Translations under genes and position numbers: made by a program
The notes under the pieces: model-generated
Told to the model about the DNA's origin: nothing
Database searches by the model: none
What the model saw: the letters and a program-made list of their open reading frames with translations, nothing else
Source: Desulfamplus magnetovallimortis
GTDB taxonomy: Bacteria; Desulfobacterota; Desulfobacteria; Desulfobacterales; Desulfobacteraceae
DNA: 64,000 bases
Assembly: GCF_900170035.1 (NCBI RefSeq)
Contig: NZ_LT828548.1
Coordinates: 153,617 to 217,616 of the forward strand
Direction of reading: 5' to 3'
Shown: piece after piece, positions 35,450 through 44,451 of the stretch
Layout of the letters: each line of letters opens with the position of its first letter
Position numbering within the stretch: position 1 is the first letter of the stretch

Positions 35450-35640
35450 TTTACCGTGAAAATGGATACATATTTTCATATTCGGGGGTGGCTGGATGAC
35501 AGCCATGACCGTTTACTGTGAAAATGGATACAAATTTTCATATTCGGGGGTGGCTGAATCACAGCCATGTCCGTTTACCGTGGAAATGCATCACATTTTT
35601 ATGGTTGGGGGTGATTGATGCGCAATCATGCCCTTTTATT
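35450..35640 (+). repeat. Repeat family A array, three units
   Basis: Two A1 units with stems GGCTG/CAGCC (loops GATGA and AATCA), then an A2 unit with TGATTG/CAATCA. It lies in the divergent gap between etfB and the acyl-CoA dehydrogenase gene. Confidence 0.85.
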
Positions 35641-35679
35641 TTGAAAATACCCCATGATTTTGGAATATGCAATATAAAA

Positions 35680-35731
35680 AACGAACGTTCGTTCATTTTT
35701 TTATTGACATCTGATTTTTTGTTTGTAATCA
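35680..35731 (+). promoter_or_regulatory. TetR-type palindromic operator and possible promoter
   Basis: AACGAACGTTCGTT (35680-35693) is a perfect 14-bp palindrome of the TetR/FadR-like type. TTGACA follows at 35704-35709, with a weak -10 (TAATCA) 16 nt on. It would drive the acyl-CoA dehydrogenase gene at 35832; the TetR gene at 37149 is the natural regulator. Confidence 0.5.
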
Positions 35732-35831
35732 TGGATGCAATAAAACCAAATCGTCAAATATAAAGAGTATAGAGTATGCCAAAAGTGCAGGCATTTAAAT
35801 AGAGACAACTATATATCAGGGGGTAGTTTTC

Positions 35832-37040
35832 ATGGATTTTGAGGTATCTGAGAAAATAAGTATCATAGTCGATATGATCAATGAGTTTGTTGATAAGGAG
35901 CTTATACCGCTTGAACCGGAATTTTTGACAAAAAATTTCAGTGAGCTTCTGCCGGTACTTAGGGAAAAACAGGAAATGGTTAAAAAAATGGAGCTTTGGG
36001 CACCAAATTTTCCTGTGGAGTGTGGTGGCATGGGTTTAAGTCTTGTGGAGCATGGCCTTGTTTCCGAAGCCCTTGGCAGATCTCCTTTGGGGCACTATGT
36101 CTTCTGGTGCCAGGCACCTGATGCAGGTAATGTGGAGATTCTCCATGATCATGGAACCGAAGCCCAGAAGGAGACCTGGTTAAAGCCTCTGGTACAGGGA
36201 AAGATAAGAAGCTGTTTCTCCATGACTGAAGTGGATATGCCAGGCTCCAATCCTGTCATGCTTGAAACAACTGCTGTAAAGGAAGGAGATGAATATGTGA
36301 TCAATGGGCATAAGTGGTACACAACTGCGGCGGACGGCTCCCAGTTTGCCATTGTAATGGCTGTTACTAATCCCGAAGCTCCGGCGCATCTTCAGGCAAG
36401 TATGATCATTGTACCCACAGAAACCCCAGGTTTTAATCTTGTGAGAAATATTCCTGTAATGGGGCATGAAGGGGATGATTATTTCAGTCATGGTGAAATT
36501 TTGTACCAGTCATGCAGGGTACCTTTGAGCAACCTTCTTGGCAGGGAGGGACAGGGTTTTGTGATGGCTCAGGATCGCTTAGGACCTGGACGTATTCATC
36601 ACTGCATGAGGTGGCTTGGCATCTGTTCCCGTGCATTTGATCTTATGTGTCACAGGGCCAACCATCGGGTGATCTCCCCTGATGGCAAAACCCTTGCAAC
36701 CCGACAGACTGTCCAGAACTGGGTGGCAGAGTCCGCAGCCGAGATAGAGGCAGCGAGACTTATGACCCTTCATGCTGCATGGCAGATTGACAATGTAGGG
36801 GCATCAAAGGCAAGGGATGCAATATCAAAAATCAAGTTTGTGGTTGCCAATACAATGAACAGGGTTGTTGATCGTGCCCTTCAGGTTCATGGTGGGCTTG
36901 GTATGACAGACGATACTATTCTTGCTTTTTTCTTTAGTCATGAACGTGCTGCACGTATTTATGATGGAGCAGATGAGGTACATAAAACTGCCCTTGCAAG
37001 ACGAATATTGAAAAGCTACCAGGGTAAAAACATCAAATAG
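35832..37040 (+). CDS. Acyl-CoA dehydrogenase, ACAD10/11-like
   Basis: 402 residues with GGGG upstream. MTEVDMPGSNPVM replaces the usual TEPxAGSD motif, and the C-terminus has RALQVHGGLGMTDDT and IYDGADEVHKTALAR. This DGxDEVH ending, with Asp at the usual Glu-base position, is characteristic of ACAD10/ACAD11 and bacterial LvaC-like members. Those act on 4-phosphorylated acyl-CoAs made by an APH-fold kinase, not on ordinary acyl-CoAs. An APH-type kinase gene is at 38208, which strengthens the link. An ordinary ACAD role is still possible. It is divergent from etfBA. Confidence 0.88.
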   Translation: MDFEVSEKISIIVDMINEFVDKELIPLEPEFLTKNFSELLPVLREKQEMVKKMELWAPNFPVECGGMGLSLVEHGLVSEALGRSPLGHYVFWCQAPDAGNVEILHDHGTEAQKETWLKPLVQGKIRSCFSMTEVDMPGSNPVMLETTAVKEGDEYVINGHKWYTTAADGSQFAIVMAVTNPEAPAHLQASMIIVPTETPGFNLVRNIPVMGHEGDDYFSHGEILYQSCRVPLSNLLGREGQGFVMAQDRLGPGRIHHCMRWLGICSRAFDLMCHRANHRVISPDGKTLATRQTVQNWVAESAAEIEAARLMTLHAAWQIDNVGASKARDAISKIKFVVANTMNRVVDRALQVHGGLGMTDDTILAFFFSHERAARIYDGADEVHKTALARRILKSYQGKNIK

Positions 37041-37043
37041 ATT

Positions 37044-37140
37044 AGGAATTGATGTTTAATAACTTGCCCATTCTCTCATCCCAGGCAGCTCTTACAGACT
37101 TGCGAGGGGGAGTTTGGGTTAGTTAATTAAACCCAATTAC
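37044..37140 (-). repeat. Repeat family F copy
   Basis: Inverted relative to 2208-2312: AGGAATTGATGTTTAATAAC, TTGCCCATTCTCTCATCCC to GTTAGTTAATTAAACCC. It lies between the dehydrogenase and TetR genes. Confidence 0.7.
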
Positions 37141-37148
37141 TTAGCAGA

Positions 37149-37883
37149 ATGGATCAGCAGATCAAGGGCATAACTTTAATGAACTATGCGGATTTCAAAA
37201 AGAGAGTGGAGAATTACAGGGAAGAGATATACCGTGATGTCTATCTTGAAAACCAGGAGAAGATCAGGATAAAAAAAGAGTCAACTGCTATTAAAAATTT
37301 TGAAAAGATATTTGATGCCGTGTTTGACATAACCTATGAAAAGGGCTTCCAGGCAATGACAATGAGGGATCTGAGCAGTCGTGCAAACATGAGCCTTGGG
37401 GCACTTTATGGGTATTTTGCAAGCAAAGAGGAACTTTTAGCAATTATCCAGAAACAGGGAAGCTCAATGATCAGAAATATTTTTGCCCAGTTTCATGATC
37501 AAACAGCCCCTCTTCTTGAGCAGCTTCGTGCTGTCATAAAGACACATCTTTTTTTGAGCGAATCTGCACGCCCCTGGTTCTATTTTACATTCATGGAAGC
37601 AAAAAATCTGACATCCACAGGTCGCCAGGCAGTAATAGCCATGGAAGAATATACTGAAAATATGCTTGTGACTATACTTGAATCAGGAGAAGAGAAGGGG
37701 ATTTTCCGAAAACAGAATCATCTTTTGACAGCAAGCATTATAAAAGCCATGCAGCAGGAGTGGTATCTGAAGCGCTGGAAATACCGCAAAAGGGAAATTG
37801 ATGTGGATGCCTATGCCGACTGTGTTCTTGAATTTACAGAATCATATTGTCTCAATCCCGATTATGCGGAATGTGGGATTTAG
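37149..37883 (+). CDS. TetR-family transcriptional regulator
   Basis: 244 residues from the ATG at 37149; an ATG at 37179 (with AAGGG upstream) is equally possible. The HTH is at about 69-90 (AMTMRDLSSRANMSLGALYG), preceded by an unusually long charged N-terminal arm of about 45 residues. The C-terminal domain is not assigned to a subfamily. It lies between the ACAD-like and APH-like genes in the same direction and is the likely regulator of that cluster, perhaps through the palindrome at 35680. The ligand is unknown. Confidence 0.87.
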   Translation: MDQQIKGITLMNYADFKKRVENYREEIYRDVYLENQEKIRIKKESTAIKNFEKIFDAVFDITYEKGFQAMTMRDLSSRANMSLGALYGYFASKEELLAIIQKQGSSMIRNIFAQFHDQTAPLLEQLRAVIKTHLFLSESARPWFYFTFMEAKNLTSTGRQAVIAMEEYTENMLVTILESGEEKGIFRKQNHLLTASIIKAMQQEWYLKRWKYRKREIDVDAYADCVLEFTESYCLNPDYAECGI

Positions 37884-37918
37884 TTCTAATTTTGGCCACA
37901 TGTTAACTGTTATGCGGC

Positions 37919-38157
37919 AGTCTGAATCAGGATGCCCGAGATTAACAGGATAAGGCAGGATTATCTATCCTGAACATCTTTTTCATCCTGGTTATCCTGA
38001 TTCAGACAAATTTGATGGTCTCGTAAAAAGCCAGATTTCAGCATTTTTTGAGTTGTAACATGCTGAAATTATTAATAGCGAGTTTGCTATTTCGGACTTT
38101 TTACAGGTTCATCAAATTTAATAATTACAAAAAATCTCATAAGATGTCGATTTTGAC
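37919..38157 (-). repeat. Repeat family E copy interrupted by a family G element
   Basis: TCTGAATCAGGATGCCCGAG through GGTTATCCTGATTCAGAC, then after the insertion CTCATAAGATGTCGATTTTG, the E end in reverse. The far outer side is missing. Confidence 0.65.
38011..38119. repeat. Repeat family G element inside repeat E
   Basis: About 109 bp with imperfect inverted ends TTTGATGGTCTCGTAAAAAG and CTTTTTACAGGTTCATCAAA. It also contains internal arms TTTCAGCAT/ATGCTGAAA. It lies in the leader of the APH-like gene. Confidence 0.65.
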
Positions 38158-38207
38158 TATTTAATAATATTATGTAATCTATAAAACATATAAAAAAGGA
38201 AAAAACA

Positions 38208-39275
38208 ATGACACTTCATGACGAAGCCGTCAAGGTCAGGTCAGGGGAAGAGCTTGATATTGATGCTGTTAAGGCTTTTTTAATGGAAAATGTGGATGGG
38301 CTTTCCGGAGAGTTGACAGTGGAACAGTATCCAGGGGGATTTTCCAATCTGACATATCTTTTGAGGATGGGTGACAAAGAGATGGTTTTAAGACGCCCTC
38401 CCGTTGGTGCAAAGATAAAAGCTGCCCATGACATGGTGCGCGAATACAGGATATTAAGCGCAATATACCCAAATTTTCCCTACTGCCCTAAGCCCCTTGC
38501 CTGTTCTGATGATGAATCCATAATTGGTGCTCCATTTTATGTTATGGAGAAGTTTTCCGGTATTATCCTCAGACGGGAGCTGCCTGATGGCCTTGTGTTT
38601 TCAAGGGAGGATGCAAAGCAGTTGTGCTGCAACCTCATTGATCTTCATCTTGAAATTCATTCAATTGATGTCAAGTCATCAGGACTTGATTTTATTGGAA
38701 AACCAGAAGGCTATATCGGGCGTCAGGTGGAAGGATGGGCAAAAAGATACAGGAATGCAAAAACTCCGGATGCACCGGAATTTGAAGTAGTCATATCATG
38801 GCTTGTGGAGAAAATGCAGCCTGATACTGATAAACCGTCTCTTATCCACAATGACTATAAATTTGATAATGTGGTGCTTAACCCTGCCAAACCTGTTGAA
38901 ATTACCGGTGTGTTGGACTGGGAGATGACCACATATGGTGATCCGCTTATGGATCTTGGCAGCTCCCTTGCCTACTGGGTAGAAAAAAGAGATCCTTTGG
39001 AGTGGCAGTTGATGAAATCCATGCCGACAGATATGGATGGAGCCATGACGCGTAAGGAGATCATAGCCATGTATGGGGAAAAGAGCGGCCGCAACATGGA
39101 AAAATTTGACTTTTATGAGTGTTTCGGTCTGTTTCGCCTTGCTGTTATTGCCCAGCAGATTTACAAGCGGTTTTATGAGGGTTTTACAAAGGACAAGCGA
39201 TTCGGGAATCTGATCCACGGGGTTCGTATTCTTGAGAACAGAGCATTGACATTAATTGAAAAATCGAAACTCTGA
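38208..39275 (+). CDS. APH-fold phosphotransferase, ACAD10/11- or LvaA-like kinase
   Basis: 355 residues with AAAAAGGAAAA upstream. It has an aminoglycoside-phosphotransferase fold: N-lobe GGFSNLTYLLRMGDKEMVLR, catalytic loop LIHNDYKFDNVVLNP and metal site GVLDWEMTTYGDPLMDLG. In human ACAD11 the same domain is fused to a dehydrogenase, and in Pseudomonas the lva operon has it as a separate protein that phosphorylates 4-hydroxyacyl-CoA. Here it shares a cluster with an ACAD10/11-like enzyme. The predicted reaction is ATP-dependent phosphorylation of the 4-hydroxyl of an acyl-CoA. Resistance or choline-kinase roles are less likely in this context. Confidence 0.85.
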   Translation: MTLHDEAVKVRSGEELDIDAVKAFLMENVDGLSGELTVEQYPGGFSNLTYLLRMGDKEMVLRRPPVGAKIKAAHDMVREYRILSAIYPNFPYCPKPLACSDDESIIGAPFYVMEKFSGIILRRELPDGLVFSREDAKQLCCNLIDLHLEIHSIDVKSSGLDFIGKPEGYIGRQVEGWAKRYRNAKTPDAPEFEVVISWLVEKMQPDTDKPSLIHNDYKFDNVVLNPAKPVEITGVLDWEMTTYGDPLMDLGSSLAYWVEKRDPLEWQLMKSMPTDMDGAMTRKEIIAMYGEKSGRNMEKFDFYECFGLFRLAVIAQQIYKRFYEGFTKDKRFGNLIHGVRILENRALTLIEKSKL

Positions 39276-39286
39276 CAGTAATAAAC

Positions 39287-39580
39287 AGATATGATTGATT
39301 ACGTATCAAACCCTCCCAATATAAAAATGATAGTCATTTTCACGATAAACAGGCATGCTTGATTATGTATCAATCACCCCAAATATAAAAATAATAGTCA
39401 TTTTCGGCATCTTTCATTTGCCTGTTTACACTTTGTCAGAACCATGATTTTCATGATTAAGGGATTATCCTGATTTTTCATCATGTTAATCTTTAAATCC
39501 TTTAATCATGGTTCAAAAATTTTCCGAAAAGTGTAAACTACTTTTGGGTTGATATGAAGGATGCCTCATTTTCACGTTAA
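39287..39580 (-). repeat. Repeat family A, about two units, with a MITE inserted
   Basis: Reverse A2 units (CCAATATAAAAATGATAGTC, ATTTTCACGATAAACAGGCA). The family D element at 39406-39565 splits the second unit between ATAGTCATTTTC and its duplicate TCATTTTCACG. Stem variants are TGATTGAT/ATCAAGCA and TTGATACG/ATCAATCA. Confidence 0.8.
39406..39565 (+). mobile_element. Repeat family D (MITE), 160-bp form, with 8-bp target duplication
   Basis: Ends GGCATCTTTCATTTGCCTG and GATATGAAGGATGCC. TCATTTTC is at 39398-39405 and 39566-39573. The middle carries an extra inverted pair AACCATGATTTTCATGATTA and TTTAATCATGGTT, shared with the 46097 copy. Confidence 0.9.
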
Positions 39581-39664
39581 AAAAAATCATTAATTAAAAC
39601 CATTCATTCAGAGTATTGGTGATTGAAGGGCAATTTCATTAGGTAATTTAAAAGGAATCATACA

Positions 39665-40573
39665 TTGAAGGTTGAAGATATTAAAAAGATTTTGATTGTG
39701 GGTGGCGGTACAATGGGGCAGCAGACAGCCCTTATTTGTGCCCTGCATGGATATGATGTTGCAATGCACGACATCTCCATGGAGATTCTGGAAAAGGGAT
39801 TTGAAAGACTTAAGAAAAACTGCATCCGAATCACAGCCTCCGGTGAGTTTACACCTGAAGAGGGGGAAGCTGCTATAAAAAGGATTATCCTGACAGATAA
39901 ACCTGAAATTGCTGCACAGGATGCTGATCTTATCATTGAGTCAGTACCTGAGGATCCTGCCCTGAAGGCAAAAATATTTGCCTCATTTCATGAACTGTGC
40001 AAACCCGAAACTGTTTTTACCACAAACACATCCACGCTTGTTCCATCCATGTTTGCCCATGCAGTTGGAAGACCTGAAAAATTTTGTGCATTTCACTTTC
40101 ATGATATTGCAATAACAAAGATTGTGGACATAATGCCGCATCCTGGCACAGATCCTGAGACCATTGCTCTTGTGAGGGAATTTGCAATCAAAATAGGACA
40201 GATTCCAATTGAGCTTAAAACCGAAAATCATGGCTATGTATTCAACAATATGCTTATGGCATTTATTGGATCAGCATTGACACTGGCAAGCCGCAAGGTG
40301 GCCTCTGTTGAAGATATTGACCGATCCTGGATGGGTGTGCTTCATACTCCCCTTGGTCCCTTTGGAATGATTGACAGTATCGGCATTGACACTGTCTGGA
40401 AGGTTACTGATTTCTGGGCGCAGAAACGTCAGGATAAACATGCCCTTGGCAATGCGGCTTTTTTAAGGGAGTATGTGGATAAAGGTGATCTTGGGGTAAA
40501 GACGGGCAGGGGATTTTATGAGTATCCTGCTCCGGCATTTGCCAAAAAAGATTTTCTGACATCGGGAAAATAA
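39665..40573 (+). CDS. 3-hydroxyacyl-CoA dehydrogenase
   Basis: 302 residues from a TTG start with AAAAGGAA upstream. The N-terminal Rossmann fold has VGGGTMGQQTALICALHGYD, and the C-terminal helical domain has GRGFYEYP. The region that normally reads HFFNP is HFHDIAITKIVDIMPHPGT here, a variant in which the general His is probably within HFH. It would oxidise an L-3-hydroxyacyl-CoA to the 3-oxo form with NAD+. In the cluster it would act on the 3-hydroxyacyl-CoA produced after the 4-hydroxyacyl isomerisation. Confidence 0.9.
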   Translation: MKVEDIKKILIVGGGTMGQQTALICALHGYDVAMHDISMEILEKGFERLKKNCIRITASGEFTPEEGEAAIKRIILTDKPEIAAQDADLIIESVPEDPALKAKIFASFHELCKPETVFTTNTSTLVPSMFAHAVGRPEKFCAFHFHDIAITKIVDIMPHPGTDPETIALVREFAIKIGQIPIELKTENHGYVFNNMLMAFIGSALTLASRKVASVEDIDRSWMGVLHTPLGPFGMIDSIGIDTVWKVTDFWAQKRQDKHALGNAAFLREYVDKGDLGVKTGRGFYEYPAPAFAKKDFLTSGK

Positions 40574-40583
40574 ACAGAGATCT

Positions 40584-40773
40584 GAAATTTTAAAGGGCGG
40601 CTTCAAGGGAGCGACAGTTCCAGTGCCGGTTCAACGATCTGGAAAAAACGGTGGTGTCCCAAATATGTTGATGAGTTCTTCACAAACCTTGATTCAGCAG
40701 GGCTTTCACAAAAAGATATCAACACTTTTATGACACTACCGAAAAAACATTCACAGAAAGAGCAGGAACAATA
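40584..40773 (+). pseudogene. Possible remnant of a small gene
   Basis: An open frame of about 60 codons without a good start encodes ...STIWKKRWCPKYVDEFF, SAGLSQKDINTFMTLPKK and a Lys/Gln-rich end. It runs to a stop 3 nt before the SDR region. It may be the tail of a lost gene or chance coding. No family was recognised. Confidence 0.3.
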
Positions 40774-40787
40774 ATATGGAGGAATTC

Positions 40788-41546
40788 ATGGAACAATTTT
40801 CACTTATAGGTAAAACAGCATTGATAACAGGGGCAAGCCGAGGAATAGGCGAGGCCATTGCCATCTATCTTGCAAAACAGGGAGCACTCTGCATACTGGT
40901 CAGCAGAAAGGTGGAAGACCTTTCAAATGTGGAGAAGAAGATAACGGATAATGGTGGAAAGGCCGCATCCCTTCCATGCAATGTCGGGAAAATGGAAGAG
41001 ATTAGTGGTTTGATGCAGAAGGTTGAAGAGCTTTATGGCAAACTTGATATTCTCATCAACAATGCTGCTGCCAATCCATATTTTGGAGAGATGATCAATG
41101 CCGAGGAGTGGGCATGGGATAAAACATGTGATGTCAATCTTAAAGGGCCTTTTTTCATGATTCAGGCAGCAGCAAAGCTCATGCAGAAAGGTGGCGGCGG
41201 CAGCATTGTCAATGTCTCTTCAGTTAATGGAATGAAGCCTTCTCTGTTTCAGGGTATCTACTCAATCACAAAGGCAGGGCTTATCACCATGACACGTGCC
41301 TGGGCAATTGAGCTTGCAAAGTTTAATATCAGGGTAAATGCCCTGTTGCCTGGTCTTACAGATACAAAATTTGCAAGTGCCATTACACAAAACGAGGATA
41401 TCAAGAACATGATTCTTCCCCAGATTCCCATGGGACGCATTGCCCAGCCTGAAGAGATGGCAGGGGCAGTGCTTTTTCTGGTATCTGATGCCTCTTCCTA
41501 TACCACGGGAAGTTGCCTTACCTGTGATGGCGGTATGCTGGCATAA
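40788..41546 (+). CDS. Short-chain dehydrogenase/reductase
   Basis: The start is the ATG at 40788, because GGAGG (40778-40782) lies 5 nt before it; an in-frame ATG at 40776 overlaps that site. 252 residues. Cofactor motif TGASRGIGEA, NNAAANP, catalytic Ser in VNVSSVNGM, and YSITK with Tyr and Lys. The C-terminal CDGGMLA is typical. It is a classical NAD(P)-dependent oxidoreductase. The lva cluster of Pseudomonas also ends with an SDR, so it may act on the same hydroxyacyl substrates, but the specificity is not readable. Confidence 0.92.
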   Translation: MEQFSLIGKTALITGASRGIGEAIAIYLAKQGALCILVSRKVEDLSNVEKKITDNGGKAASLPCNVGKMEEISGLMQKVEELYGKLDILINNAAANPYFGEMINAEEWAWDKTCDVNLKGPFFMIQAAAKLMQKGGGGSIVNVSSVNGMKPSLFQGIYSITKAGLITMTRAWAIELAKFNIRVNALLPGLTDTKFASAITQNEDIKNMILPQIPMGRIAQPEEMAGAVLFLVSDASSYTTGSCLTCDGGMLA

Positions 41547-41560
41547 CTGTAAAAAAATTT

Positions 41561-41666
41561 GGCATCCTTCATTTGCCAGTTTACACTTTTTGGAGCCACA
41601 TTCCCATTTTTAGGGAATTATCTCAAAAAAAGTGTCAACTACTTTTGATGGATTCTGAAGGATGCC
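41561..41666 (+). mobile_element. Repeat family D (MITE) with 8-bp target duplication
   Basis: 106 bp, ends GGCATCCTTCATTTGCCAG and TTCTGAAGGATGCC. AAAAATTT is at 41553-41560 and 41667-41674. It lies between convergent genes. The rest of 41667-41889 has an E-like scrap (GTCTGAATCACGGATTGC) and no gene. Confidence 0.9.
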
Positions 41667-41889
41667 AAAAATTTTGGCATCTTTAGTCTTATGCCCAAAA
41701 TACTTTATGCTTTTAAAAAAAATTGTCTGAATCACGGATTGCTCAAGATTACGAGGATGACGCAGATTTTTTCAATCCGTGCAATCATTTAATCGGTTGA
41801 ATCAGTGATTCAGATGATAGAAAGAGTAAGAAAAGTATAAAGTTGTAAATAACGCATATCAAAGTGATAAATAAAATATAACCAAATTT

Positions 41890-43092
41890 TTATTCAATTT
41901 TCAGCATCTTTTTACCCATTGCTATCCGTTGTTCAAAATTTTCATCTTCAAAGGCAGCAGCCACCTCTTCCAGAAAATCGGGAATGGCAATACCCTGTGG
42001 GCACTTTTCCAGACATTCTCCGCATTGAGTGCATTGTGATGCAAAAGCAGGTTCTGTGCCTGTTATGGCTCCGGCCATTCTGATTGCATACATGAATTTG
42101 GCCTCATCTTCGTTTTTAAAAAGATGAAATTTGTTCAATATCTCAAAGCAGCCGGAAATATTAACACCTGACGGGCATGGCTTGCAATATTCGCACCCTG
42201 TACATCCAACCTTCATCAGTTTTCTGTATCTATTTGTGACCCTGTTGACAAGTTTAAGTTCCTCTTCTGTCAGGGAGTCTGGATAACCATCATCTGCAAT
42301 TGCAAGATTCTCCTTTATATGCGCCTCTTCATTCATGCCGGAAAGAACCACTGTGACTTCCGGGCGGTTCCAGATCCATCTTAATGCCCACTCCACAGGT
42401 GTACGCAGGTGAGGAGCTTCCTTCCAGATGGCATCAACATCAGGCGGTGGTTCAGGGATTCCAAGATTCCCGCCTCTTAAGGGTTCCATGATGACGATGC
42501 CGAGATTTTTTGATGCGGCATATTCAAGGCCTTCCGTGCCTGCCTGAAGCTCTTCATCAAGATAGTTGTACTGAATCTGGCACATTTCCCATGGGTAGTC
42601 ATCCACAATGGTTTTGAAATCATCAATTTTCCCGTGGAATGAAAATCCGGCATTAACAATGCGTCCACTCTGTTTTGCCCTGTCAATAAACTCCAGTACG
42701 CCAAAGGATTTAAGTTTTTCCCAAATAGGCCCTGCAAGGTTGTGGATAAGGTAGTAGTCAATGTGTCCTGTTTTAAGTTTCTCAAGCTGGGCATTGAGAT
42801 AATAATCCATGTCATCACGGCTTTTGATCATCCATGATGGCAGTTTTGTGGCAAGTCTGACCTTCTCCCTGTAGCCCTGTCCAAGGGCATCTGCAACAAG
42901 AAGTTCGCTGTTGCCGCTGTGGTATGGCCATGCTGTATCAAGGTAGTTGACGCCATTATCTATGGCGTATCGAATCTGCTCAATGGCCCTTTTTTTGTCA
43001 ATGCTTCCCTTCTCATCAGTTGGCAGGCGCATACATCCGAATCCAAGTATTGAGAGTGAATCACCGGTTTTGGGTATTTTTCTGTAAAGCAT
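41890..43092 (-). CDS. Aldo/keto reductase with C-terminal ferredoxin domain
   Basis: 400 residues. The AKR barrel opens MLYRKIPKTGDSLSILGFGC and has the catalytic residues Asp/Tyr in NYLDTAWPYHSG, Lys in ATKLPSW and His in DYYLIHNL. Cysteine clusters follow: CTGCEYCKPCP and CTQCGECLEKCPQG, the latter a 4Fe-4S site. Such fused proteins are common in anaerobes and are thought to couple NAD(P)H or ferredoxin to carbonyl reduction; the substrate is unknown. The pspF gene follows upstream on the same strand after 44 nt. Confidence 0.9.
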   Translation of the reverse strand: MLYRKIPKTGDSLSILGFGCMRLPTDEKGSIDKKRAIEQIRYAIDNGVNYLDTAWPYHSGNSELLVADALGQGYREKVRLATKLPSWMIKSRDDMDYYLNAQLEKLKTGHIDYYLIHNLAGPIWEKLKSFGVLEFIDRAKQSGRIVNAGFSFHGKIDDFKTIVDDYPWEMCQIQYNYLDEELQAGTEGLEYAASKNLGIVIMEPLRGGNLGIPEPPPDVDAIWKEAPHLRTPVEWALRWIWNRPEVTVVLSGMNEEAHIKENLAIADDGYPDSLTEEELKLVNRVTNRYRKLMKVGCTGCEYCKPCPSGVNISGCFEILNKFHLFKNEDEAKFMYAIRMAGAITGTEPAFASQCTQCGECLEKCPQGIAIPDFLEEVAAAFEDENFEQRIAMGKKMLKIE

Positions 43093-43136
43093 TAATCCTC
43101 CTTTTTTGTTAAGGGGTGTATGTGAAACAATGCATT

Positions 43137-44237
43137 CTATTTTGTTGGAAACAGATCGTTTTTATATTTACGAATAAGTCCCCTGAGCTGGTCATAGGAA
43201 AGTCCAAGATGCAAAGCTGCTTCTTTCTGGTTATACATTGAGGCTTTCAATGCTTTGTTAAGCATCGATATTTCAAGGACTTTGATGGCATCTTTCAAGG
43301 GCATTTTTTCCAGATCCCCAATTTCTGCCTTATTGATTTTTGTATTTGTCTCCTGGTTATTTATCGGGGCATCATTGCGGTTTTCAACGTGATTGCGGTC
43401 ATTAAATGAACCATCATCATAGGGCGAGATAAAGGGATTGAAAATTATCTCATTTATCACATGGGTGTCGGTTCTGTACACTGCCCTTTCAATGACATTT
43501 TTAAGCTCCCTTATGTTTCCTTTCCATGTATGATTCATGAGCTTTTTTTCAGCATTAGATGTAAAAACAGGAATCTCTTCCCTGGCAAGTTCCACAGCCA
43601 TTCTGCGGGCAAAATGGTTGGCCAGAATTAAAATATCTTCCCCTCTTTTGCGAAGAGGTGGCAGAAAAAGTACCTCAAAGGAGAGTCGATCAAGGAGATC
43701 CTGCATGAAATAGCCCTTTTTGGCCATCTGTTCAAGGTCTGCATTGGTGGCACTGATAATCCGGACATCAACTTCAATGGATGAAGAGCTGCCAACGGGT
43801 TCAAAAGATCCATATTCCACAGCCCTTAATATTTTTTCCTGTGCAACAATTGGAATGGTTGCAATCTCATCAAGGAAAAGAGTTCCTTTGTCAGCAGTTT
43901 CAAATCGTCCCTTGCGCCGCTGATGTGCACCTGTGAATGCACCTTTTGCATGGCCGAAAAGTTCGGCTTCCAGAAGAGTAGGGGAAAGAGAGGCACAGTT
44001 CAGGGTAATAAATGGTCCTTGCCAGCGCCGTGAGAGAAAGTGAAGTCTTGTTGCGGCAAGTTCCTTGCCGGTACCCCTTTCGCCCAGAATAAGAACCGGC
44101 CGGTTGACAGGAGCTACCCTTGAGAGACGTTCCTGAAAATCAAGGAAGGCTTCTGATTGTCCCATGGCTTCTGGTGTTCCCATGGTTAGAGAAGAGATGG
44201 GCATGGATGGCGAAGAGATGAAAAATCTGTCTGTCAT
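43137..44237 (-). CDS. pspF: Sigma-54 activator of the psp operon
   Basis: 366 residues. The AAA+ domain has Walker A GERGTGKEL, GAFTGA (ELFGHAKGAFTGAHQRR), Walker B FLDEIA and the second-region GNIRELKNVIERAVYR. A Fis-like HTH lies at the C-terminus (KEAALHLGLSYDQLRGLIRK). There is no receiver or GAF domain, as expected for PspF, which is held inactive by PspA. It is divergent from pspABC, the usual arrangement. The C-terminal linker is longer than in E. coli PspF, with an Asn/Asp-rich section (FNDRNHVENRNDAPINNQET). Confidence 0.9.
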   Translation of the reverse strand: MTDRFFISSPSMPISSLTMGTPEAMGQSEAFLDFQERLSRVAPVNRPVLILGERGTGKELAATRLHFLSRRWQGPFITLNCASLSPTLLEAELFGHAKGAFTGAHQRRKGRFETADKGTLFLDEIATIPIVAQEKILRAVEYGSFEPVGSSSSIEVDVRIISATNADLEQMAKKGYFMQDLLDRLSFEVLFLPPLRKRGEDILILANHFARRMAVELAREEIPVFTSNAEKKLMNHTWKGNIRELKNVIERAVYRTDTHVINEIIFNPFISPYDDGSFNDRNHVENRNDAPINNQETNTKINKAEIGDLEKMPLKDAIKVLEISMLNKALKASMYNQKEAALHLGLSYDQLRGLIRKYKNDLFPTK

Positions 44238-44390
44238 GGTGATAATAACCTTAATATGGTTTTTTTACCAGTTAACAGGGTGCATATGCCAATAATTTTG
44301 GGTGATTTCAACCGGCATCATGTATGATGATGACAGTTAACATATTGAAAAAACATGATAAAAAAATATTTTTCTCCCATGATTGATTGC

Positions 44391-44406
44391 TGGCATACTA
44401 TCTGCA
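44391..44406 (+). promoter_or_regulatory. Sigma-54 promoter for pspABC
   Basis: TGGCATACTATCTGCA has GG at -24 and GC at -12 with correct spacing. The start would be near 44418, leaving about 285 nt of leader before pspA, most of it a family C array. Confidence 0.75.
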
Positions 44407-44451
44407 ATTTCTTGCAGTTAATGAATATAGCGTTTCATTCAGTTATCAGTA

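Noticed and set aside
35414..35506. Longer N-terminus for etfB
   Set aside because: It encodes repeat A sequence; the ATG at 35413 has GGAGAA and the normal ETF-beta start.
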